Source: Intestinicryptomonas porci (GTDB taxonomy: Bacteria > Verrucomicrobiota > Verrucomicrobiia > Opitutales > Intestinicryptomonadaceae). From it: 64,000 bases of DNA. Made by a program: the position numbers and the translations under genes. Positions 17,600 through 26,758 of the stretch are shown in pieces. The notes beneath the pieces were generated by a model that had not been told where the DNA came from, did not search any database, and saw only the letters and a list, made by a program, of their open reading frames with translations. Position 1 is the first letter of the stretch. Each line of letters opens with the position of its first letter. The DNA lies in the NCBI RefSeq assembly GCF_033971905.1, contig NZ_JALBUT010000001.1:310001-374000 (forward strand), written 5' to 3'.

Positions 17600-17954
17600 T
17601 GGTGGAGATGGAGGGAGTCGAACCCTCGTCCTAAAAACTTTCGGATATACCGTCTACAACGCGTAGTTTTGATTTAAATTCGTCTTTCCGTTAGGCCAAA
17701 ACTGCCGCGAAAAAACTATCGAACAGAAATTAGCGGCTTGAAACCCTGCCCGAACAGCCCAAGCCTCTTTACCCGATGTCGACGCCGGGTTTCCCGTATC
17801 GGGTGTCAGGGAGCCGACGTGCCGCGTCAATTAGGCGGCAATAGCGTATTCTTCGCCATTTATAGTGTTTTTGACACATTTTTACAGAGCCAAGTGTCGT
17901 CTCTGGCGTGCAAGCATAAACTACGATTTTCAGTCGAATTCCAAAGACATCCCC
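17600..17954 (-). ncRNA. ssrA: tmRNA (ssrA)
   Basis: On the - strand, the 5' end GGGGATG (17954) can pair with the 3' CATCTCC before the encoded terminal ACCA, and the 3' half has the tRNA-like T-arm GGTTCGACTCC. The 5' part includes the conserved TTGGAATTCGAC. About 80 nt in, the tag reading frame (17831-17872) reads KNTINGEEYAIAA and then TAA; the ending resembles the ALAA tags of other bacteria. The GTC before the first codon fits the consensus upstream of the resume codon, so the resume codon appears to be AAA rather than the usual GCN. Length 355 nt. It rescues stalled ribosomes with SmpB. Confidence 0.92.
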
Positions 17955-18130
17955 TTGTTGTTCAACTTAAAATTTTGTTTATTATTTTGTAATCTTCGGA
18001 ATTTTATTCGTATTATCAAGTAAAATTTTTAGATTTAAGGCATTCTTATTTTTTGAAATCTAAATTATTTCTATTGACTCATTCGATTGAGGCGGTTAGT
18101 TTCTTTTGCGTTTAATCCTGATAAATTTTT

Positions 18131-19582
18131 ATGAATATTAAAATTGCACTATTTTCTTTGTCATCGCTTTTGCTTGCGGCGGGTTTTTTGCATGCGCAAA
18201 AGCAGGTATATCAATCTCAGTTCGAGCGTTCTGCCGTTGATGACAATAAGATGAAGTTAAACCGCGACAAGGAGCCGAAGATTGACGATTCTTTCAAACC
18301 ACTTTTTAACGGCAAGAATTTGAACGGCTGGCATCAGGCGACGGGAACTGCCAAATTTTTTGCAAAGGACGGGGAGATTATCGGAATTGGCAATAACGAT
18401 AAAGATGTCCCCAATTCTTTTTTAGCGACAGACAAGACATACACGAATTTCATTTTGTCTCTCGAATTCAAGTGGGGTGAACATCTCGGCAATTCGGGTG
18501 TCATGATTTGCGCGGGGATGGACGGCAAGGGCTTGGTTGCGGGCCCTCAAATCGAGATAGAAACCAATCCCGAACGAGCATGGACGGGCGGAGTTTACGG
18601 GGAGAGGTGCGGCGCGTGGAAGTATTCGCTTTCGCGCAAGGAGCATGACGCCGCCCGCGCCGCCGTCTCTGAGTTTAGAGACTGGAACAGGCTTGTGATA
18701 AAATGCGACAATGAGAGAATCCTGACATGGGTAAACGGTGTTCCCTGCGCTAATTTGGACTGGCCGCAGGGTGCTTTCAATATTCTCGACGGCGGATTTA
18801 TCGCCTTGCAGGTCCATGCCGGCGGCGCAAGCGAAATCCGTTTTAGAAACATTTTGATAAAAGAGCTTCCCGTAAAGAGCGTGTTTCAAAAAAAGTTTCG
18901 CAAGGGCGCGGTGGCTGATGAAAACATGAAGCTTAACAGCGACAAAGAGCCGAATTTGTCGGCGGGCGGGTTTAAGAAAATTTTTGACGGCAAGACGCTG
19001 AAAGGCTGGCGCAAGGTGAGCGGAACCGCCGAATGGAGCGTTGAAGACGGAGCGATAAAGGGCGTTGGCAACAACGATAAAAACGTGTTCAACTCCTTTC
19101 TCGCGACCGAGAAAAATTACAAAAATTTCATTCTTACATTTAAGTACAAATGGGGAGAGCCTCTTGGCAATTCGGGCGTGATGGTAAGGGCGGCTCTCGA
19201 CGAAAAGGTTTCGGCAAAGGAAAGAGAATTGAAGGGGGACGCGGTGAAAGGCCCTCAAATCGAGATAGAAACCAATCCCGAGCGCGCGTGGACGGGCGGA
19301 GTTTACGGGGAGAGGTGTGGCGCGTGGAAATATTCGCTTTCTCGTAAAGAGCATGACGCCGCCCGAGCCGCGGTTTCCGAATTCAGGGATTGGAACAGAA
19401 TGACGATTATGTGCAGGGGAGACTCGATAAAAACATGGGTAAACGGTGTTCCCTGCGCGAATTTGGACTGGAACAATTCTTGGTTTGACGCTTCAAACGG
19501 CGGATTTATCGCCTTTCAAGTTCATGCGGGCGGCGTGAGTCGGATATTCATAAAAGATGTCAAAATCAAGGAGCTTAGATAA
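18131..19582 (+). CDS. Secreted protein with two tandem DUF1080 domains
   Basis: A 483-residue protein: a signal peptide (about residues 1-22, ending LHAQ), then two DUF1080 (concanavalin-like, 3-keto-disaccharide hydrolase) domains at about 55-245 and 288-480. Each has the family features LFNGKNLNGWHQ / IFDGKTLKGWRK, SFLATxKxYxNFIL, LGNSGVM, GPQIEIETNPERAWTGG and a final GGFIALQVHAGG. DUF1080 proteins are abundant in Verrucomicrobiota and Planctomycetota and act on sugars outside the cytoplasm. The two halves share nearly identical DNA in the centre (18542-18690 and 19250-19398). Confidence 0.88.
   Translation: MNIKIALFSLSSLLLAAGFLHAQKQVYQSQFERSAVDDNKMKLNRDKEPKIDDSFKPLFNGKNLNGWHQATGTAKFFAKDGEIIGIGNNDKDVPNSFLATDKTYTNFILSLEFKWGEHLGNSGVMICAGMDGKGLVAGPQIEIETNPERAWTGGVYGERCGAWKYSLSRKEHDAARAAVSEFRDWNRLVIKCDNERILTWVNGVPCANLDWPQGAFNILDGGFIALQVHAGGASEIRFRNILIKELPVKSVFQKKFRKGAVADENMKLNSDKEPNLSAGGFKKIFDGKTLKGWRKVSGTAEWSVEDGAIKGVGNNDKNVFNSFLATEKNYKNFILTFKYKWGEPLGNSGVMVRAALDEKVSAKERELKGDAVKGPQIEIETNPERAWTGGVYGERCGAWKYSLSRKEHDAARAAVSEFRDWNRMTIMCRGDSIKTWVNGVPCANLDWNNSWFDASNGGFIAFQVHAGGVSRIFIKDVKIKELR
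18542..18690 (+). repeat. Intragenic direct repeat, copy 1
   Basis: 149 bp matching 19250-19398 without gaps (offset 708), with about 16 differences by my count, most of them in the last third. It encodes the central DUF1080 strip beginning GPQIEIETNPERAWTGGVYG. Confidence 0.85.
19250..19398 (+). repeat. Intragenic direct repeat, copy 2
   Basis: Second copy of the 149-bp segment at 18542-18690, in the second DUF1080 domain. The surrounding domain sequence is much more diverged. Confidence 0.85.
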
Positions 19583-19671
19583 TTTTTGGGATACGGGTAG
19601 AGGCATTAAAAAAATCTTGCCAAAAATACAAAAAAATCTTATTCTTTTCCCAAAATAATAAAAAATTAACA

Positions 19672-20328
19672 ATGCTTACATTATCGGAAGAAATAGTTTT
19701 GCTTGCCATCGACGAACGCGCAGGGGCTCTTATGCTTCTGCCAGAGCGTTCGCTTGATTTTGCCTTGTCGGGCGCAATGATGATTGAGCTTTCCATGCGC
19801 GGAAAAATCGCAACCGTTGACGATGTGTTTTTGAAAGTCTTAAACAGGGACTCCACGGGCGACAAAATTTTGGACGAAGCTCTTTCGCTGATACCAAGCT
19901 CTCCGCACCTGACTATCGAAAACGCGCTTGCCCGCATCGCGAGAAAAGGCGAGGCGTGGGTTTCTAAAACATTTCAAAGCCTTGTCGAAAAAGATGTTTT
20001 GGAAAAGAAGGAATCTCATTTTTTGTGGCTTGTGCGCGAAAGCTCTTTCCACGTCAAAGACCACAAACTTTTGGACGGATTGCGCCTCCACATTCGCGAT
20101 GTAATTATAAATGAAAGCATTGAGCCTGACACTCGCGAAATCGCATTGATTTCGCTTATGGACGCTTGCAAAATAAGTTTTACGATTTTTAGCGATGACG
20201 AGCTTGCGAAGTATTCGGAACGGTTTGAGGAAATCACGAAAAAAGACCCTATTGCAAGAGCTGTTTCGTTTGCAATTTCCGAAATCGAAAACGCGATTTT
20301 GGAGGTCATTGCCTTTACGGGCGTATGA
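19672..20328 (+). CDS. GPP34 (GOLPH3/Vps74-like) family protein
   Basis: A 218-residue, mainly helical protein. LSEEIVLLAIDERAGAL, LDFALSGAMMIELSMRGKIATVDD and LVEKDVLEKKESHFLW follow the GPP34 pattern (LLALDxxxG, LALAGAxLxELALxGRI). In eukaryotes GOLPH3 binds phosphatidylinositol 4-phosphate at the Golgi; in bacteria the role is unknown. A terminator follows at 20351. No partner gene is evident, since mtaB is beyond the terminator. Confidence 0.75.
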   Translation: MLTLSEEIVLLAIDERAGALMLLPERSLDFALSGAMMIELSMRGKIATVDDVFLKVLNRDSTGDKILDEALSLIPSSPHLTIENALARIARKGEAWVSKTFQSLVEKDVLEKKESHFLWLVRESSFHVKDHKLLDGLRLHIRDVIINESIEPDTREIALISLMDACKISFTIFSDDELAKYSERFEEITKKDPIARAVSFAISEIENAILEVIAFTGV

Positions 20329-20350
20329 GTTTAAGGCTGATTTTTTAACG

Positions 20351-20380
20351 AAATCGCGGAGATTGTGCCGCGATTTTTTG
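20351..20380 (+). terminator. Rho-independent terminator after GPP34 gene
   Basis: AAATCGCGG (20351-20359) and CCGCGATTT (20368-20376) form a perfect 9-bp stem with an 8-nt loop, continuing into Ts. Confidence 0.85.
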
Positions 20381-20439
20381 TTTTGGTTTTGATTGTTGCA
20401 AAACTGTTTTCTTTTGGCATCATACTTAAAATATTTTTT

Positions 20440-21765
20440 ATGAAGGCTTATATTTATACGCTTGGGTGCAGGGTAAACCAGTCTGAATCAATGATGATTG
20501 CAGATTCTCTTGCAAGCTTGGGCGTGGAAATTTCAAGCGCGCCCGAAGATGCTGATTTGATGGTTGTCAATTCCTGCGCGCTAACCGAATCGGCTGAGGC
20601 TAAAACTCGCAGGGCTATAAAGGATTTCAGGCGCAAAAATCCAAATGCAAAAATTTGCGCAACGGGTTGCTACGCACAGACAAATGCGGAATCTCTGCGC
20701 GAGGTTGGCGTTGGGCTGATAGTTTCAAACGCGAGAAAAAGCGATGTTCCGCGCCTTGCGTATGAATTTGCTTTGTCGGGTAGGGCGGAGCAGTCCGAAT
20801 ATTTTAATTCCCAAAATGCAGAAGCCCGTTTTTTGGAAAAGTTGAATTACAGTCAAAAAGACTTGGGCTTTTTGGGCGACACTCCCGTTTCAGACCGCGC
20901 GAACTTAAAAATTCAGGACGGTTGCGACAATGCCTGCGCGTATTGCATAATACCGAGGGCAAGGGGGCTTCCGCGCTCGCGGAGCGTTGAAGATATTGTA
21001 AAAGACGCGGAAAATCTTGTATCGAGGGGCGTTGCGGAAATTATTTTAACAGGCATAAACCTATCCAAATTTTCGGGTTCTTTGGCGTCCCTTGCAAACC
21101 GCATAAATTCCATTCAAGGCATAAAGAGAATTGCGTTTGGCAGCATTGAGCCTCCCGTTAAGGAAGTCGAGATATTGTGCGCCATGATGAAAGACTCTTC
21201 GCACAAACTCGCCCGCCATTTCCACATATCGCTTCAAAGCGCGTGTTCCAAGACGCTTAAAAATATGGGGCGCAAGTATGGCGTCGGAGATTTTTTCGGC
21301 ATGGTTGACTTTATCAAAAGCGCAGATGAAAACATAGGAATCGGAACTGACGTGATTTGCGGCTTTCCTGAGGAGAGCGAAGAGGATTTTGAGGAAACTT
21401 TTGAAAACATCAAGAAATCAAAGCTTAATTTCTTGCATGTCTTCACCTATTCTCCAAGACCCGGAACTTTGGCGGCGTTAAAGCCCCAAGTTCCCATGCC
21501 AATCCGTAAGAGGCGTTCTGACGCCCTTAGAGTCTTGGGCGAAACTTTGAAGCGCAAGTTTTTTGAAAGCCAGGAGGGGCGCGAAGAATTTGTGCTTTTG
21601 GAAAACCAACTGCCAAGCGGAGTTTATTTGGGATATGCCTCAAACTATGTCCAAACGGCAGTTAAAATCGGCAAGTCGGGGTTGAAAAACCAAATGTGCA
21701 GGGTGAAAATAGGCACTCCCATCGGTTCGGGGCGCGTAAAAGCGGAGTTTTTGGAGCTTGTTTGA
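20440..21765 (+). CDS. mtaB: tRNA t6A37 methylthiotransferase MtaB
   Basis: Start taken at 20440 (MKAYIYTLGCRVNQSES), the family N terminus; the upstream frame extension is non-conserved. The 441-residue radical-SAM methylthiotransferase has an N-terminal UPF0004 domain with three cluster cysteines (GCRVNQSE, NSCALTESA, ATGCYAQT), the radical-SAM motif CDNACAYC (Cys162, 166, 169) and a C-terminal TRAM region. GCRVNQ (not GCQMN) is typical of MtaB, which makes ms2t6A at position 37 of tRNA-Lys. It needs two 4Fe-4S clusters. Confidence 0.92.
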   Translation: MKAYIYTLGCRVNQSESMMIADSLASLGVEISSAPEDADLMVVNSCALTESAEAKTRRAIKDFRRKNPNAKICATGCYAQTNAESLREVGVGLIVSNARKSDVPRLAYEFALSGRAEQSEYFNSQNAEARFLEKLNYSQKDLGFLGDTPVSDRANLKIQDGCDNACAYCIIPRARGLPRSRSVEDIVKDAENLVSRGVAEIILTGINLSKFSGSLASLANRINSIQGIKRIAFGSIEPPVKEVEILCAMMKDSSHKLARHFHISLQSACSKTLKNMGRKYGVGDFFGMVDFIKSADENIGIGTDVICGFPEESEEDFEETFENIKKSKLNFLHVFTYSPRPGTLAALKPQVPMPIRKRRSDALRVLGETLKRKFFESQEGREEFVLLENQLPSGVYLGYASNYVQTAVKIGKSGLKNQMCRVKIGTPIGSGRVKAEFLELV

Positions 21766-21858
21766 CGCTTTTTGGCGTTTTTTGCAAAAATCTTAAAATA
21801 AAAGTGTTGCCCCGCGCACGCATTTTCGCAAAATATTAAGGAATATATTTTTATTTGT

Positions 21859-24825
21859 ATGTTATCTAAAATTTTCAAACTTTTTGCAGGCAACCATTAT
21901 AAACGCTTTTACAGAAAAGCCCGTCCCGTCGTGGCCAAAATAAACAAGATAGAAGAGGGCTACCGGTCTTTGACGGACGATGAGTTGAAGGCGAAAACGT
22001 CGGAATTTATGGCGCGCATAGCGGCGGGGGAAACGACCGACATGCTTTTGCCGGAGGCTTTTGCCGCCGTCAAAAACGCCGCGCGCAGGCTTTGCGGCAA
22101 GAAAATAACCGTTTGCGGGCATGAACTTACTTGGGACATGGTTCATTACGATGTCCAGCTAATCGGCGGCATCGCCCTGCACCAAAACATGATTGCGGAA
22201 ATGGCTACGGGCGAAGGCAAGACGCTCGTTGCGACGCTTCCGCTTTATTTGAACGCGCTTACAGGCAAAAACTGCCATCTTGTAACCGTCAACGAATACC
22301 TCGCGCGTCGCGACTCCGAATGGATGGGCTATCTTTACCGCTTTTTGGGGCTTACCGTTGACTGGATTTACAACATGCAGGATACCGAAAGCAAAAAGCG
22401 CGCTTACAAGGCGAACATTACTTACGGAACTGCGAGCGAGTTCGGTTTCGACTATTTGCGCGACAACGGCATGGCAAGCGACGCCGAAAGCCAGGTTCAA
22501 AACGGGCACTTCTATTGCATCGTTGACGAAGTTGACTCCGTTTTGATTGACGAGGCGCGTACGCCGCTCATTATTTCAGGGCCCGTACAGGAAAATCGCG
22601 AGGCCCCGTTTATCCGTTTAAAGCCTTTGGTTGAAGAGGTTGTCCGCCACCAGACAAAGCTTTGCAACAAGCTTGCCTCCGACGCCAAGGAAGAATTCGA
22701 CAAAACGGGGGATTTGAGCGAAGAAAGCGTTTTGAAGCTTTGGCAGGTAAAGATGGGAATGCCGAAAAACCGCACTCTCCGCCAGCTGATGGAGCACGGC
22801 GTGGCTCGCAAAAAGCTCGACAAGTTCGACATGGAAATGGCGTCCGATTTCCGCAAGGAAGACCGCTTCAAGTTTAAGGAAGAGCTTTACTATGTAATCG
22901 ACGAAAAACAGCACCAGTCCGACCTTACCGAAACCGGCAGAAACTTGATTTCCCCCGACAATCCCGACGCTTTCGTAATGCCCGATCTTGCCACGATTTT
23001 TGTGGACATTGATTCGCGCAAGGACTTGTCTCCCGAAAAGAAGCAGGAATTGAAGCTCGCTGCTGAAAATGATTTGATAAGGGTTTCGGAGGAAATCCAC
23101 TGCATAAGCCAGCTTGTCCGCGCGTATTCTATTTATGAAAAGGACGTTGAGTACGTTGTCCAAGACGGCAAAGTCCATATTGTGGACCAGAACACGGGGC
23201 GCATAATGTACGGCAGGCGTTGGAGTGAAGGTTTGCACCAGGCGGTGGAAGCAAAGGAAGGCGTGGAAATCGAAAAGGAGACTAAGACATACGCCACAAT
23301 CACAATCCAAAACTATTTCCGCCTTTACTCGAAGCTTGCGGGCATGACGGGCACTGCCGAAACCGAGGCGCAGGAATTTCACGATATTTACGCGCTTAAC
23401 GTCATGGCAATCCCTACAAACAAGCCGTGCCGCCGCAAGGATTTTAACGACGTGTTCTTTAAGACGCGCCGCGAAAAATACAATGCCGCAATCGCCGAAA
23501 TCGAAGCGGCGTACAAGCGCGGTCAGCCCGTTCTTGTCGGCACGGCGTCTGTTGAAGCGAGCGAGCTTTTAAGCAGAATGTTGCGCCGCACAAAAATCCC
23601 CCACAATGTTTTGAATGCCAAAAACCACGCGCAGGAAGCCGAAATTGTCGCGCAGGCAGGGCAGAGGGGCGCGGTCACAATCGCAACCAACATGGCGGGC
23701 AGAGGTACCGACATCAAGCTTGGCGAGGGCGTAAACGAGCTTGGAGGGCTGTATGTCTTGGGTACGGAACGCCACGAGTCGCGCCGAATCGACCGTCAGT
23801 TGCGCGGCAGATGCGCGCGCCAGGGCGACAACGGCGCGTCCAAGTTCTTGATTTCTCTTGAAGACGACTTGATGCGCCTTTTTGCCGGTTCTCCCATGGC
23901 AAAAATCCTCGACAAAACATTCAAAGAGGGCGAGCCATTGGAACACCCGATAATAAACCGCTCAATCGAGCGCGCGCAAAAGACCGTCGAAGGTCAAAAT
24001 TATTCAATCCGCAAACGACTTTTGCAGTATGACGATGTTTTGAACAAACAGCGCGAAGTCATTTACGGGCTTAGAAACGACACCATAACTTCTGAAGAGC
24101 CGCGCAAAATCGTCTTTGAGCTTATAGAAGAGGAAATCGAAGAGCGCATTGCATCTTTCTATTCGGGAAAAGACAGCGACAACACAGCGGAAGTGGAGTC
24201 TCTTTGCAGCTGGGTTACGAGCAGGTTTCCCATTATGCTTTCTGCCGATGAATTGAAGGGGCTGGACGACAAACAGATGCTCGATGCGATATTAAACAAG
24301 GTGAAAGCCCTGTATAAAATTCGCGAGGAAGTTGAAAATCCCGAAACATTAAAGCTGATAGAACGCTATGTTCTAATGCGCTCTTTCGACAAAAACTGGC
24401 AGGACCACTTAACGGAAATGGAAGACTTGCGAAAAAGCGTCGGTTTGCGCTCCTACGGGCAGAAAGATCCCTTGAACGAATATAAGAGCGAAGCCTACAA
24501 ATATTTTGAACGCCTGCTTTCAAAAATCCGAAACGATTTGTGTCTCGGCATTTTCCGAAGCGCGTCGAGCCTTGAAGCCTTGCAGGAAATTATCGCAAGG
24601 GCAAGCGGCGAAGTTCTCGCAGTCCATGCAAAGGAAGACGAAGAACCCGCGAAAAAGAAGGACGACATAACGCTCCCCGACGTCAAAATCGAGCCTGACG
24701 AAATGCCGCGCATAGGCAGAAACGAAATGGTTACGATTTGCAAGGGGTCGGAAACCCAAACGCTGAAATTCAAGAAGGCTGAAAACTTGATTCGCAACGA
24801 GGGTTGGCGCATAAAGGAATTTTAA
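21859..24825 (+). CDS. secA: Preprotein translocase ATPase SecA
   Basis: A 988-residue SecA with NBD1 (MATGEGKTLVATLPLYL Walker A; VDEVDSVLIDEARTPLI Walker B), the cross-linking domain, NBD2 (TNMAGRGTDIKLG; RQLRGRCARQGD) and helical scaffold/wing domains. It drives Sec-dependent export. The C terminus is unusual: after GRNEM, where other SecAs carry the zinc-binding CPCGSGKKYKxC motif, this protein reads VTICKGSETQTLKFKKAE and ends, so the zinc linker is absent. Confidence 0.97.
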   Translation: MLSKIFKLFAGNHYKRFYRKARPVVAKINKIEEGYRSLTDDELKAKTSEFMARIAAGETTDMLLPEAFAAVKNAARRLCGKKITVCGHELTWDMVHYDVQLIGGIALHQNMIAEMATGEGKTLVATLPLYLNALTGKNCHLVTVNEYLARRDSEWMGYLYRFLGLTVDWIYNMQDTESKKRAYKANITYGTASEFGFDYLRDNGMASDAESQVQNGHFYCIVDEVDSVLIDEARTPLIISGPVQENREAPFIRLKPLVEEVVRHQTKLCNKLASDAKEEFDKTGDLSEESVLKLWQVKMGMPKNRTLRQLMEHGVARKKLDKFDMEMASDFRKEDRFKFKEELYYVIDEKQHQSDLTETGRNLISPDNPDAFVMPDLATIFVDIDSRKDLSPEKKQELKLAAENDLIRVSEEIHCISQLVRAYSIYEKDVEYVVQDGKVHIVDQNTGRIMYGRRWSEGLHQAVEAKEGVEIEKETKTYATITIQNYFRLYSKLAGMTGTAETEAQEFHDIYALNVMAIPTNKPCRRKDFNDVFFKTRREKYNAAIAEIEAAYKRGQPVLVGTASVEASELLSRMLRRTKIPHNVLNAKNHAQEAEIVAQAGQRGAVTIATNMAGRGTDIKLGEGVNELGGLYVLGTERHESRRIDRQLRGRCARQGDNGASKFLISLEDDLMRLFAGSPMAKILDKTFKEGEPLEHPIINRSIERAQKTVEGQNYSIRKRLLQYDDVLNKQREVIYGLRNDTITSEEPRKIVFELIEEEIEERIASFYSGKDSDNTAEVESLCSWVTSRFPIMLSADELKGLDDKQMLDAILNKVKALYKIREEVENPETLKLIERYVLMRSFDKNWQDHLTEMEDLRKSVGLRSYGQKDPLNEYKSEAYKYFERLLSKIRNDLCLGIFRSASSLEALQEIIARASGEVLAVHAKEDEEPAKKKDDITLPDVKIEPDEMPRIGRNEMVTICKGSETQTLKFKKAENLIRNEGWRIKEF

Positions 24826-24834
24826 TTTTTGCAT

Positions 24835-24865
24835 TGGGGCGCGGAAAAAACGCGCCTCTTTTTTG
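24835..24865 (+). terminator. Rho-independent terminator after secA
   Basis: GGGGCGCG (24836-24843) and CGCGCCTC (24851-24858) pair over 8 bp with one G-T, followed by a T run that ends right before the lnt start codon. Confidence 0.75.
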
Positions 24866-24868
24866 AAT

Positions 24869-26611
24869 ATGTCGGGAAAATTTTTTCCAATTCTTCTCCT
24901 GCTTTTCGGATTTGCGCTTTACGCAATGTCCTTTGAGCCGTTTTGCGCGGCGGAAGGGGCGTATGTCTTTTCCGCTTTTTTGCTCTGGGCGGCGCATTCG
25001 TGGAAGTCGTCAAACAGATTGTGGAAAGTTGCCTCATTTGCGGGAGCTTGGGCTTCGTGGATTTTGCTTTTGGCGTGGCTTAGGTTTGTTTATCCGCCTT
25101 CGGGATATTTTTTCATGGTTGGGCTGTCGGCGATAGTGGCTCTCTTCTTTTGGGTATGGCTTTTGGCTCTTAAAAAGTTTACGCCTCTTCCCTATGAAAG
25201 CTTCTTAAAAAGAATTTCAAAAATCTTGTTTCTGGCAGGGTTTTGGGTTGCGCTTGAATGGATTAGGTCGTTTGTGTTTACGGGATTTCCGTGGCTGTTG
25301 CTTGCGCACAGCCAGTGGCAAAGGCCCGCAATAATTCAGCCGGCGTCAATCGGCGGGGCTTATTTGGTTTCGTTTGTTTTGATATTCTTCGGGCTTTCGC
25401 TTGGAATGTACGGATGCAGAATTTGGGCTTGGCACAAGTCGAAGCTTGCGGGGGAAAGAGTTGACCGCTTCGGCAAATTCACCCCCGAATTTTACGTCGG
25501 CTGCGGATTTGTGATGGCGAGTTTGTATATGTACATTGGGGATATGCCTAAATCGCAAAACGCCGAAAAAGTTTTCAGGGTAGGAATGGTTCAAACGGAT
25601 TTTGCCGGAATTTTGAACTGGGACTTGTCGCTTGCGCAGGGCAATTTGGACGTTCTTAAAAAGCTGACTCTTTCGCTTAAAGGCGCGAATGTGGATATTG
25701 TTGCATGGAGCGAGTCTGCGACGCCCCCGATGTGGCCTGTCATCGGCACAAAGGGGATAAAAGAGTGGTGTGAAAGCGTCTCGAAAGAGGTAAACGCACC
25801 GATAATAATGGGAAACGGCGCATATTTTAACGAAGGCGGTAAAGTGTCGTCTTACAACGCGGCTTTTTATGTTTCCGAAAAAAACGGCTTGGACGAGAAT
25901 TTTTACGCAAAACAAAAGCTTGTCCCTTTCGGGGAGTATCTGCCGTCATGGTGCTTTTTCCTGAAAGAGGCGGTTGTCCCCGTGGGCGGAATGACGGCGG
26001 GGCAAAAAAGCGTTGTTTTTAATTGCGACATAAAAGGAAAAATCCGCAAAATCTCCCCGATAATCTGCTATGAAGACATTTTTCCGCAAATAGCCCGCGG
26101 CGCTGTCAAGGCAGGGGCTGAAATTCTGTATGTCTGCACAAACGATTCCTGGTACGGGCGCGAGGGCGGGGCGTGGCAGCACGCGGCGCATTCGGCTTTT
26201 CAGGCGGCAAGTTTCAGAAAACCCCTCATAAGGGCGTCTGTAAACGGGTTAAGCGGAGTCTTCGACCAGTACGGCAGGCTCGTGCCAACATTTGCAATCC
26301 GTAATGGCGAAGGCGGAATTTACGACGCCAAGGGAGTTGCCGCAAAGCCTTTTGAAATCATGAACGAGGAGGGCGAGCTTTTGGACGCGGGGACGCTTAA
26401 AAAAGCCAGCGGCAATCCTCTTTTAAATGATGAAAACTCTATATATTTCAGGGGTGCGGGCTATGCCGACTTGGTGTCTTACAAAAATTTTGACGGCGTC
26501 GAAACTTTTTATGCGAAATACGGCGATTGGTTTCCGATTGCCTGTTTTGGTTATTCGATAATTTTTCTGATTTTTTGCAAAAAGAGCTTGACGAAGCCGA
26601 AAGATTATTGA
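24869..26611 (+). CDS. lnt: Apolipoprotein N-acyltransferase
   Basis: The ATG at 24869 is preferred to the in-frame TTG at 24863. The 580-residue product has about six N-terminal membrane segments, then a periplasmic nitrilase domain with the catalytic triad Glu in AWSESATPP (about 282), Lys in KQKLVPFGEYLP (about 349) and Cys in IICYEDIFP (400), and a final membrane helix. It adds the third acyl chain to outer-membrane lipoproteins, which fits the many lipoproteins further along. At 580 residues it is somewhat longer than E. coli Lnt (512). Confidence 0.92.
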   Translation: MSGKFFPILLLLFGFALYAMSFEPFCAAEGAYVFSAFLLWAAHSWKSSNRLWKVASFAGAWASWILLLAWLRFVYPPSGYFFMVGLSAIVALFFWVWLLALKKFTPLPYESFLKRISKILFLAGFWVALEWIRSFVFTGFPWLLLAHSQWQRPAIIQPASIGGAYLVSFVLIFFGLSLGMYGCRIWAWHKSKLAGERVDRFGKFTPEFYVGCGFVMASLYMYIGDMPKSQNAEKVFRVGMVQTDFAGILNWDLSLAQGNLDVLKKLTLSLKGANVDIVAWSESATPPMWPVIGTKGIKEWCESVSKEVNAPIIMGNGAYFNEGGKVSSYNAAFYVSEKNGLDENFYAKQKLVPFGEYLPSWCFFLKEAVVPVGGMTAGQKSVVFNCDIKGKIRKISPIICYEDIFPQIARGAVKAGAEILYVCTNDSWYGREGGAWQHAAHSAFQAASFRKPLIRASVNGLSGVFDQYGRLVPTFAIRNGEGGIYDAKGVAAKPFEIMNEEGELLDAGTLKKASGNPLLNDENSIYFRGAGYADLVSYKNFDGVETFYAKYGDWFPIACFGYSIIFLIFCKKSLTKPKDY

Positions 26612-26637
26612 AAATAGCAAACTTTAATAATTTCTAC

Positions 26638-26711
26638 GCGGGCGTAGTTTAGTGGTAGAACCTCTGTTTTCCAAGCAGATTGTGTCAGTTCGATTCTGTC
26701 CGCCCGCACCA
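26638..26711 (+). tRNA. tRNA-Gly (anticodon TCC)
   Basis: A full cloverleaf: acceptor stem GCGGGCG / CGCCCGC, D-arm AGTTTAGTGGTAGAAC, anticodon stem TCTGT / GCAGA around loop TTTCCAA (anticodon TCC at 26670-26672), T-arm GTTCGATTC, and an encoded CCA end. It reads GGA/GGG glycine codons. Confidence 0.95.
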
Positions 26712-26758
26712 ATTTCTCTTAGTCCGAAACCGATTCGGGCAACAGCAAAGGAATAATC

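Noticed and set aside
17738..17992. 84-residue + strand frame
   Set aside because: It lies antisense to tmRNA.
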